From Carya illinoinensis (Eukaryota > Streptophyta > Magnoliopsida > Fagales > Juglandaceae), in NCBI RefSeq assembly GCF_018687715.1, contig NC_056767.1, positions 25,469,501 to 25,533,500 on the forward strand: a stretch of DNA of 64,000 nucleotides, given 5' to 3'. This document shows positions 45,159 through 53,204 of this stretch, piece after piece. The number at the start of each line of letters is the position of its first letter. The stretch's first letter is position 1. The notes beneath the pieces were generated by a model. The model searched no databases and was not told the origin of the DNA. It saw only the letters and a program-made list of their open reading frames with translations. The position numbers and the translations under genes are program-made.

Positions 45159-45559
45159 TGTAACATGTCAGTTACTTCAACAATGGGGGACCCAAGCTAT
45201 AGTGGGCTTAGGTGGGATAATAAGGGTTAGTAGTAGGCCCAGCCCATGGGTTAATTGTCTACTGGTGGCCATTTATTTTATTTACGAGTTAGTGTTGATT
45301 TGGGCCATGTCCCATATATAGATATTAGGATTGTTGTTTTATTTTACTATTTGGCTAAGATTGGCCTTGGGCCCATTAGTTAGTAAGAGCAAGTGAGTAT
45401 TTGTAGAGGCGTTGGAGACACTTGAAGATCATCCAGAAAATTAATGCAAATTCTATTTCTCTTTCTTTTATCATCTTCTTCCTTTCTTTAATGGAGGTGC
45501 TCCCCTCGAAGTGAGCAATTTCTATGTATTTTTCTTTAAGCAACTTGAGGTGTGTTACA
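45159..45559 (+). repeat. 5' LTR of the chimeric element
   Basis: This 401-bp LTR has TATATAGATATTAGG near 45314 as a possible TATA region and a stretch AGAAAATTAATGCAAATTC further in. It is identical in length to the 3' LTR. Confidence 0.93.
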
Positions 45560-45575
45560 ATTGGTATCCCGAGCT
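45560..45575 (+). other. Primer-binding-like site of the chimeric element
   Basis: ATTGGTATCCCGAGCT lies directly after the 5' LTR. It resembles TTGGTATCAGAGC with two to three changes, consistent with an initiator-Met tRNA primer. Confidence 0.65.
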
Positions 45576-46359
45576 AGTCTTTCCTTGGCATCAACTTCAT
45601 CAATCCATAAAAATGGAACAAATCATCTCATCCTTGCTCAATATCAAAGAGCTACTGGAACAAAAATCTTCAACGCTTTGACGTTCTCCAGCAACATTTG
45701 AATGATTTTCGGGGCAGCCACAATAAAATGCATGAAGTATTTCGATAGCATATGAACGAATGGGAGAGTAACTTCAACGAAAGCTTCAACCAGTTGGAGG
45801 ATCAAATCGGTGAAATAGGGATAGCACGTGCAATACAGGAAGAGCAACAGATCTGTGTGATGCATGAAGACGAAGAACAAGCAATGGCAAAGTCCTTGCC
45901 CCATTTCATCTTCGACCCAAGCTCTCTCTCTCAAATCCCGATTTCTTCTCCACCACAATGGATTTCTTTCCCTCAGCTAGCCTCGGCTCTGTCTTGGGGG
46001 CCATCAAAATTGTCCTTTCTTAGGAAACAACTGCAAATAGAGACGCGACAACGAGAGAAGGAGCATGTAAGTTCATCCACTGGGAACGATTCTCGTGGCA
46101 CCAGATGGAGTTTTGACCCTTGTGGAACAGTTATTGGGTGCACAATTGATCTGGACCGAAAACCTACTCAACAATCAAAACCAACTAAAGCTCTAAAACT
46201 CCTCCAATCTCTTAGACCCATCCATCTTCCCGATAACCAACAACCAAACCCAAATGAGAATGAAGGTCAAAGCTCCACTAACTCCAATCGAGAAGAATAT
46301 GGAAAACAAGCCTTCCAGGTTTTCAACAAAATACAATCGTGGGACCGGTCCTTCCCGTT

Positions 46360-46440
46360 AAAGAATTCCTGCAATCTTGATGAGGCTATTACCCATGGTG
46401 CTACAATCCAGGCTGCTAATTTGTGTGACGTGGGTAACAA
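46360..46440 (+). pseudogene. Captured segment resembling HSP70
   Basis: The frame reads NSCNLDEAITHGATIQAANL. HSP70 proteins have CKSINPDEAVAYGAAVQAA at the end of the ATPase domain. The match is short but follows the conserved spacing. It is in the element's main frame. Confidence 0.5.
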
Positions 46441-46552
46441 GAACATATTGATTTCCAAGTACACAGCTCAACCGTTTCATCCATACCCAGATATATTGAA
46501 GGAATACCCAGACTGCGTCAAGCTCATTTTTCGGGAATGCAAAGCATTTCAA

Positions 46553-46690
46553 ATGTCTCTGTATATTGGTAATTTGTCGGCTGAAACTCGGAGAGATGAA
46601 CTTGAAAATGTTTTCTGAAGGTTTGGGCGCTGCAGTGCACAGTTTAAGAAAGATGGGTATAGGTTTGTAGTATTTAACTACCGTTTGGAT
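46553..46690 (+). pseudogene. Captured RRM segment (SR/RNA-binding protein-like)
   Basis: The RNP2 strand is SLYIGNLS, followed by TRRDELENVF, a TGA, RFGRC, and an RNP1-like KDGYRFVVF. This is the first two-thirds of an RRM of the type found in plant arginine/serine-rich splicing factors. The TGA stands where such proteins have Arg, consistent with CGA to TGA. Confidence 0.65.
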
Positions 46691-46977
46691 GTAGCTAGTG
46701 ATTTGTTTGATGAAATGCATGAAGGGACCCTTGCTGATGCCGCAGAGCACATTTTTCAGTTCAATGAAGAAGACCCCAACACTAATGCCCACCTTGCTGA
46801 GAATTTAAGGGGTAAGAAATTTTTTGCTCGTCCTATGCTTGTTGTATTGCTGCTAAGGGGTGTTTTTGAGCCCTTTGATAGAGGAGGGGAGCATATCCTT
46901 GTTTTTCCTTGTATCAATATCAGAGGCATGTTCTATGTTGGAGATGGTACATTGATTGGAATTATTGACATAAGGAT

Positions 46978-47060
46978 GAAGGGGACCCGCCAGATTGTTG
47001 GTTGGCCACCAATAAGATTAATTATGAAGAATTCATTGGCCACCACTTCGACGAATAAAT
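46978..47060 (+). pseudogene. Captured Aux/IAA domain II segment
   Basis: The frame reads [20 protein letters not shown] then [28 protein letters not shown] is the domain II degron region of Aux/IAA repressors, bound by TIR1/AFB in auxin signalling. The GWPPIR core is intact. Confidence 0.85.
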
Positions 47061-47519
47061 CCATGATTCTTGCAATTGATGGCACAAGGAAAAGTAAAGA
47101 AAGTGGGGATACCCACAATGATGTTGATGGTGCCATGGTGGGTCAGGTGATTATTGTTAAAGATAATTATTTGCTAACACCTATTGATCTTGTTGCTCGA
47201 GCACTCCTTAATGGTGGGGTTTTTGTGAAACATCGTAGGCCAGCTGAGACAAATTGCTTTATTGGTGGAGGGTCATGGAAAAATCTCATGGTTTTACAAG
47301 TTTTAGTAGATAAGAAAGTTACTCCTCTGTTGCTCAATAAATTGTTACATAGAACTGTTTTTGAGTGGCCTGGGATTATTGGGACTGTTGTGCAGAGAAT
47401 TCCCTTAAAAAATACATTCGGCCCCTCTTTGAACACAATATGTTTACCTGCTTTACTTATTGGTATAATGCCACCTCATTGGCCCTTTGATAGGGGGAGA
47501 GAAAGAAATCATGCGGGGA

Positions 47520-47740
47520 TTCATATAGATGGAAGAGTTCTTTCGGGTAGAAGTGTTGTTGATGAATCCATGATTATAGGAGAATCACTTCCTGTACGTG
47601 AAGAAAAAGGCCTCACGGTCTCTGTTGGGACAATTAATTGGGATGGTCCTTTGAGGATTGAAGTCTTCTCCATAGGCACCAACTCAACGAGGTCCAAGCT
47701 TTGTCTCATGGTTGAGGCTATTGCAAACAAGCTTGCAATT
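47520..47740 (+). pseudogene. Captured copper P-type ATPase (PAA2/HMA8-like) segment
   Basis: The frame reads [15 protein letters not shown], then [15 protein letters not shown] and [13 protein letters not shown]. This is the actuator domain of P1B ATPases. The family's TGES dephosphorylation motif is IGES here. The chloroplast copper transporter PAA2/HMA8 has nearly the same text ([24 protein letters not shown]). The phosphorylation domain is absent. Confidence 0.85.
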
Positions 47741-47975
47741 TCAGTCAACATTAGCATTCCAACTTCTAAGCCATTGCTAAATCACGGAGGAGAGATTTAT
47801 GAAATTAATAAATTTAATGAAAGCCCATCACGAGGTTTTTGGATCTTTGGGTGGGAAGCCTTTGAAGAGACAAATGATGAAGTTGTCAAAGCTAGAGCTA
47901 CGGTTGCAGAGCAGTTCACTGAGGAAGCCATGAAAGTCGCTGTTCAGAAGGCTAAAGAGAGACTCACAAAGGCCC

Positions 47976-48185
47976 CCTATGCCAATAGTCTTCAGCAATT
48001 TAAAGACCCTGTAAACCCGAAGACCCATTATGAGACCACTGGACCAGAGATCTGGAAAGACTCTAGTGGGAAGGTTGATGCATTTGTGTCTAGGACAGGA
48101 ACTGGCAGGACAATAACAGGTGCAGGGAAGTATCTCAAGGAGCAAAATTCCAATGTTAAGCTTTATGGGGTTGAATCAGTTGAAC
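47976..48185 (+). pseudogene. Captured cysteine synthase (O-acetylserine thiol-lyase) segment
   Basis: The frame reads [20 protein letters not shown], then [16 protein letters not shown] and [19 protein letters not shown]. Plant cysteine synthases have [21 protein letters not shown] and the PLP phosphate-binding loop GIGTGGT, which reads RTGTGRT here. About 70 residues of the roughly 320-residue enzyme are present. Confidence 0.9.
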
Positions 48186-48388
48186 GTGCTCCTCAATTGC
48201 TTGATTTTTTGCCACTTAAAGTTGTTTTTAAGCCCTTTGATAGAGGAAGAAAAAAATATTCCTGTGCTCGTGAACGTGCTCTACAAAAGCTTCTTAGTTC
48301 CCAACTTAAGAAGAAGAAGCTTGTCTCATCTACAAAGGAAAGGTTGAAGCATAAGACTCATAACTGCACCTTGGGGACAAGGTGCTTT

Positions 48389-48402
48389 GAAGGGGAAGGG
48401 TT
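48389..48402 (+). other. Polypurine tract of the chimeric element
   Basis: GAAGGGGAAGGGTT ends directly at the 3' LTR start TGTAAC. It is a typical plus-strand primer tract. Confidence 0.85.
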
Positions 48403-48803
48403 TGTAACATGTCAGTTACTTCAACAATGGGGGACCCAAGCTATAGTGGGCTTAGGTGGGATAATAAGGGTTAGTAGTGGGCCCAGCCCATGGGTTAATT
48501 GTCTACTGGTGGCCATTTATTTTATTTACTAGTTAGTGTTGATTTGGGCCATGTCCCATATATAGATATTAGGATTGTTGTTTTATTTTACTGTTTGGCT
48601 AAGATTGGCCTTGGGCCCATTAGTTAGTAAGAGCAAGTGAGTATTTGTAGAGGCGTTGGAGACACTTGAAGATCATCCAGAAAATTAATGCAAATTCTAT
48701 TTCTCTTTCTTTTATCATCTTCTTCCTTTCTTTAATGGAGGTGCTCCCCTCGAAGTGAGCAATTTCTATGTATTTTTCTTTAAGCAACTTGAGGTGTGTT
48801 ACA
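48403..48803 (+). repeat. 3' LTR of the chimeric element
   Basis: This 401-bp LTR differs from the 5' LTR at about three positions (AGTAGTGGGCCC for AGTAGTAGGCCC, TTACTAGTTAG for TTACGAGTTAG, TACTGTTTGG for TACTATTTGG). Confidence 0.93.
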
Positions 48804-50605
48804 GTCTCCCTTAGAATCTCCCACATCTACAACACATATTACCTCTGTCACATCAAAGCATCTCTTAGACACTCATTCCACACCTTTCTTTAGCAACACT
48901 GTTGAACCCCAGCTTCCTACTCCTACCGTTTCTACCTCTTCCTCTCATGTTATCACTAGGCCCCAAACTTCATTTTAAGCCATGGAATTACCTTGATTTC
49001 CATTGATATTATTCAACCTGTCACCCTCTTGGAGCCTTGCATGCAAGTGCCATCATTTATGAGCCACGTACTTATGCTCAAGCGGCGTCTATGCCTGAGT
49101 GGCATGCAGCTTTGGAGAATGAGTTGTAGGCATTATTGAAGAATGAAACCTAAACTTTGTGTCCCCATCCACCAGATAAGAATGTGGTTCCCAACAAATG
49201 GGTTTTTAAGCCCAAACGCAGACCTAATGGGAGCAGTGAACGTCTCAAGGCAAGGTTAGTGGCTATTGGCTATCTCCAACGTAGTGGAATTAATTTCCAT
49301 GATACATTCAGTCTAGTTATCAAGCTATCTACGGTTCACATGGTTCTAGCACTTGCTATTTCTTTCAACTGGGAAATTCGGTAACTAGATGTTTCAAACT
49401 CACTACATCATGGTATTTTGGAGAAGGAGGTTGATATGGCACAATCAAAAGGCTTTGAGAATCCTGCGCATCCACAGTTTGTGTGTAAACTTCACAAATC
49501 TATCTATGGCTTGAAACAAGCCCCTCGGGCTTGGTTTAATAGATTATCCACTACTCTTTTGTCCCTCGAATTTGTAAGTTTTTAGGTCGATCCCTCTTTA
49601 TTCACTTATCACCTTGAATCTGTACACGTGTTCTTGTTGGTATATGTGGATGACATCTTTGTGACTTCTAACGATTGGGCTTTCATGAACTCTTTAATCT
49701 CCAAGCTGCAACTTGACTTTGCTATGAAGGACCTTGGTCAGTTGTCCTATTTCCTAGGTATTGAAGCCATCCATGATTCTTCAGGCCTACAGCTTCGACA
49801 AACATGGTATGTTATTGATCTCTTGGATCATGTCAAACTCCTTGGCATCCGTCCTTACCATGCTCCATATATTTCAGGTTCTAAATTTTCCAAATTTGAT
49901 GAAGATCTTCTATCCGATCCTTCATAATATCATCACAGAGTAGGTGCTTTACAATATGTAACTCTCACTCGCCTAGATAGAGCCTACTCCATGAATCGGC
50001 TATCTCAACACATTCAGGCTCCAACCACTGCTCATTGGACAGTAGCCAAATGAGTGCTGCATTATTTGAAAAATACCCTAGATTATGGTCTTTTCTACAA
50101 ACCTGGACCCTTCTCTATTAATGCCTATTGTGACTTTGACTGGGCTAGTGATCCTGACAACAAAAGATCGACGTGCAGTTATGGAGTTTACGTTGATCCT
50201 AATCGCATCTCTTGGTCATCAAAGAAACAACCTGTGGTTGCCAAATCCAGTACTGGGGCTGAATACAAATGTCTAGCTAGCATTGTTTACAACTGAGGTT
50301 TATTGGCTACGTATGCTCTTATGTGGGCTGCAAATTTCTCTTGATTCTCCTCCCGTTGTTTGGTGCGATAATATTAGTTCTCTTGCACTTGCCTTAAATC
50401 CCATTTTTCATGAAAGATCTGAACACATTGAAGTGGGTTACCACTTTGTACGTGAAAAAGTAGCAAATTGAGACACTATTTTGGAACACATTTGCACTTT
50501 TCTTCAACCTGCGGATATCTTTACTAAAGGTCATACAGCTGATAGATTCTACTTCCTTCATGACGAACTGTCCATTTCAGACCTTCCTGTCAGTTTGCGG
50601 GTGAA
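48804..50605 (+). pseudogene. Copia-3 reverse transcriptase and RNase H remnant
   Basis: The Ser/Thr-rich linker continues (SSSHVITRPQTSF), followed by reverse transcriptase (MPEWHAALENEL, NKWVFKPKRRPNGS, KSIYGLKQAPRAW, LLVYVDDIFVTS) and RNase H (YCDFDWASDPDNKRST, ISWSSKKQPVVAKSSTGAEY, ADIFTKGHTADRF). In-frame stops include a TAG and a TAA near 49128-49153, a TAA near 49381 and others. A purine-rich GCGGGTGAA precedes the 3' LTR. Confidence 0.88.
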
Positions 50606-50863
50606 TGTTAAAGGCAAAGATGATTCGGTTAAGGATAAAGCTCAATAGTCTCAAAGCTGTTCGACGTGTTCCAGAGTTCTAGTTCCAAATGGCTTCTGTT
50701 CATTTGAATATTGTAATTTATATGATCATAGTTTATCTCTTATAACAAACATATATCTCTTCTGTATCGATTGTAATTGTTTTGAATATATATATATATA
50801 TATATATGACAATACATAAACTATCTCTGGCGAGCAAATGCAAAACAGTTTTCCATTCTTTCA
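50606..50863 (+). repeat. 3' LTR of Copia-3
   Basis: It starts TGTTAAAGG and ends CATTCTTTCA, with an (AT)n run at about 50787-50808. It diverges noticeably from the 5' LTR, so this is the oldest of the three Copia insertions with paired LTRs. Confidence 0.85.
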
Positions 50864-50868
50864 CGAGC

Positions 50869-51026
50869 TACTATAGTAAGTAAAACTTATTCAAGTTGCT
50901 CAGCTTAGACTCTTCCAAGTTCCAAGTTATAGATCACAACTTCACAGGGTCTTAGAGATTATCCATTCAGATTTAGAGATTTTCCCTCTAATCAAGAATC
51001 ATATTCCTGCGGTGGAGCTAAGAAGA
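50869..51026. other. Short non-coding spacer
   Basis: This lies between the Copia-3 target site and the CACTA-type element. I see nothing coding in it. Confidence 0.5.
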
Positions 51027-52289
51027 CACTACAAAGAATATGCCCTGTTCCAACTCTTGAATTCTTCGGAATTCACCCCATAAAACGCAGCATCTGGCCT
51101 GTACCAAGAATTCTGGGTTCGTCGCACAATGGACGCCTTAGTTTCGTTGCAACTGCTGGAATTCAACAGATGTCGTGAATCGTTGGAAAAACAGATATTT
51201 CCCATCGTTTTATACTCATGGGAAAAATAGAGGAAGCCGCTGCAACTGCAGTTACGAGTACCATTTGTAATCGCTGCAGTAAATTTTTTGGGTCGATTAG
51301 TAACGTTGCAGTACCGCAAAGATGCCGCTGCAATATATCAGGTTTGGAAACCACTGACAAATTTTTTTCGCTGTAAGCTCTATTGCACATCGGCAGCCCG
51401 TCAACCACAAGTTCTTTTTCGTTCCCCAAACTCTGTCCTTTATCAACGACTAAGCAAAAATGGGTTTCTGGGTTTGTGGGCAAAAATGGGTTTCTGGGTT
51501 CATGGGCAAAAATGGGTTTCTGGGCGGCATTGAAGGGGAGGCGGTGGAGCTGCGCCGTGGAAGAAGGCAGCGTAGGGCTTGTACGCACAGCTTGAGCGAC
51601 ATCCGTGTGGGGGAGAGTAGATCGACGGGGAGAGAGACGGAGAGCTTGGATCGGGACTGTGGACCTTTCGTAGCTGGAGGTGGTGCGGCGACTGAGGAGG
51701 CGGTGGAGCTAGGAACCCGAGAGAGAAATGATTCGGGGGTGAAGAGAGAGGGAGATATGTGGGACAGAGAGAAGCCGCGAGAGAGGGGTTTGGTTGGGTT
51801 GGCCAGCGACCGTGGAGGACGGTGACGGTGGGTCGACGGCGGCGTGAAGTGGCAGCTGCGTGGAGGCCGGCGTGAAGAGTAGAGATTGAGGGAGATCGAG
51901 AACCCAGAAAGGCAGTACCGGGGGGGGGGGGGGGGGAAATGAGGGGAGGGAAAAAAGTGCGAAAATTGTGGGAAAATTGGGAGTATAAGAAAACGCAGCG
52001 TTTTTATGACTAAATTGTAATAGCCACAAAAGGGTTTCTGGGTTTGTACCGATTATTGCAACGACTGTTTTGTTGCAACAAGTAAAAATTGCATCAACAA
52101 ATTAATTTGAATATTGCAGCAAACTGCAACTGTTGTAAAAAGTGGGAAATTGCTGCAAAAGATCAATTTCGAATTTTGATGTAAAAAACTTTGCATCAAA
52201 ATAAAAATGGCTGCAAATAAAGGTCTTTTGCATCAATTTTATTTCCGTTAAATTTCAAATTGCTAGAAAAAGACCTTATTCTTGTAGTG
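51027..52289. mobile_element. Non-autonomous CACTA-type element, 1.26 kb, GC-rich core
   Basis: The ends are CACTACAAAGAATATGCCC and, reverse-complemented, CACTACAAGAATAAGGTC. AGA flanks both sides (51024-51026 and 52290-52292), the 3-bp CACTA target duplication. Subterminal arms carry TTGCAAC/TTGCTGCAA motifs. The core (about 51440-51960) is GC-rich with a G run at 51919-51936, a tandem TGGGTTTCTGGG repeat, and open frames on both strands. The minus frame 51709-52029 is Pro/Ser-rich. The core may be captured host DNA, for example a 5' UTR with first exon (inference). There is no transposase. Confidence 0.8.
51455..51530. repeat. AAAAATGGGTTTCTGGG tandem repeat
   Basis: AAAAATGGGTTTCTGGG occurs three times (about 51457, 51482 and 51508) with a period of about 25 bp, inside the CACTA-type element. 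Confidence 0.85.
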
Positions 52290-52292
52290 AGA

Positions 52293-53204
52293 TCACCCAG
52301 AAGTGATCAAAACCAAAGATCCATTCTCCACAGTTAATGGTGTTAGTTTTTGATAGTTTATTGTCTAAAATGTTTGAAATGATCAAGTAATTAACGGACC
52401 ACTAGAACAATATATGGTCATGATCTAGAAACAAGCATTATGTACCCTTTTAATATTTTATTGGGTAGTTGAAAAATTGTGACTTTTCTATTTCTCAAAT
52501 GGTGCTTCATTTTTTATAAACTAGTTGAAGACCCGCGCAATTCGTAGGAATAATGATATAAAATAATTTTTTTAAGTAATTTTTATTTATTTTTAGTTCT
52601 AAATGTATGCCATGTAATATATATTAGATTAAATCATGTATTCAAAATATATACCAAGTGTTCCTACTTTGACTTTGCGATCTGGAATGAGACAGAGTTA
52701 GAATATGACATGATCAATTGTGAGTCTTATTAAGGATAAAACGTATTAGGGCCCAGTCCAAAAGTAATAAGGCCCGCTGCCAAGACTAAGAGGAAAGGAC
52801 AATATTTGACGTTGATAGCTAGCATAAATGGATTATTTAAGAAAGGGAATTTGCGCATAAGAAATGCTGAATCTTCTTTACAGTGAGGTAAAATATCTAC
52901 TGTTCCTTTTCTCCAAATTATTATTTTACGTTCATTTTTCACTTAGTAAATATTTCATTTCACGGTTTTAAATTGATTCTAGTTTCGATTATGGACAAAC
53001 TTTTGGCTAAATTCTTGTTTAATTATGTATTGATTTTTATGCAATAATTGATCAGTTTCTATTATTGGAAAAGTCTCTCATAATGAATGGGGATGGCACA
53101 CGTGTTGCTTTGCATTTAGAAGGCATAGCTGCTTGAAATTGTAACAAATTATTATTCGAACAAATGTTATAGATATTTAATAAAACTAACAAAAATATCG
53201 GCTA
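52293..53204. other. Intergenic DNA
   Basis: No gene is supported. A patch near 52523-52545 reads ACTAGTTGAAGACCCGCGCA, resembling a repeat end seen in other plant genomes, but I found no partner. Confidence 0.45.

Larger units (their letters stand above)
46871..48250 (+). repeat. Recurrent CCCTTTGATAG motif in the mosaic interior
   Basis: CCCTTTGATAGAGGAGG at 46871, CCCTTTGATAGGGGGAG at 47483 and CCCTTTGATAGAGGAAG at 48233 all encode PFDRG in the main frame. The first and third are also preceded by similar text, GTGTTTTTGAG and GTTGTTTTTAAG. They lie at or near borders between segments of different origin. Confidence 0.8.
45613..48532 (+). pseudogene. Chimeric reading frame of the non-autonomous LTR element
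   Basis: From 45752 to 48532 one frame is open for about 927 codons apart from a single TGA at 46616-46618. An earlier ATG at 45613 (MEQIISSLLNIKELLEQ) reaches the same protein after a one-base shift near 45680 and a TAG near 45749, so the ancestral start was probably there. The N-terminal ~60 residues (NEWESNFNESFNQLEDQIGE) look like a coiled coil of gag type. Then follow the captured segments in order: HSP70-like, RRM-like, unassigned, Aux/IAA-like, unassigned, copper-ATPase-like, unassigned, cysteine-synthase-like. The frame ends inside the 3' LTR. No enzyme could be whole. Whether a fusion protein is made is unknown. Confidence 0.7.
45159..48803 (+). mobile_element. Young non-autonomous LTR retrotransposon built from captured host gene fragments
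   Basis: Two 401-bp LTRs (45159-45559 and 48403-48803) start TGTAACATGTCAG and end GGTGTGTTACA, and by eye differ at three positions. The flanks ATCTC and GTCTC agree at 4 of 5. TTGGTATCCCGAGCT after the 5' LTR resembles the initiator-Met primer site, and GAAGGGGAAGGGTT precedes the 3' LTR. No protease, integrase or reverse transcriptase is present. The 2.8-kb interior is a mosaic resembling HSP70, RRM, Aux/IAA, copper ATPase and cysteine synthase segments, all on the plus strand. It must have used proteins of another element to move. Confidence 0.9.
40119..50863 (+). mobile_element. Old Ty1/Copia element hosting two later insertions (Copia-3)
   Basis: LTRs of 268 and 258 bp (40119-40386 and 50606-50863) share GATAAAGCTCAAT, GTTCTAGTTCCAAA, TGATCATAGTTTAT and ATATATCTCTTCT. 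The flanks CGGGC and CGAGC agree at 4 of 5 positions as a target duplication. After the 5' LTR comes TAGTACCAGAGC, a decayed initiator-Met primer site. The coding region is split by a solo-LTR-like element (42628-44929) and the chimeric LTR element (45159-48803). Without them the element is about 4.8 kb, normal for Copia. Confidence 0.88.

Noticed and set aside
51288..51825. Gly/Arg-rich plus-strand frames in the CACTA-type element
   Set aside because: Open frames occur in several phases on both strands because the core is GC-rich and repetitive, and no protein family is recognisable.
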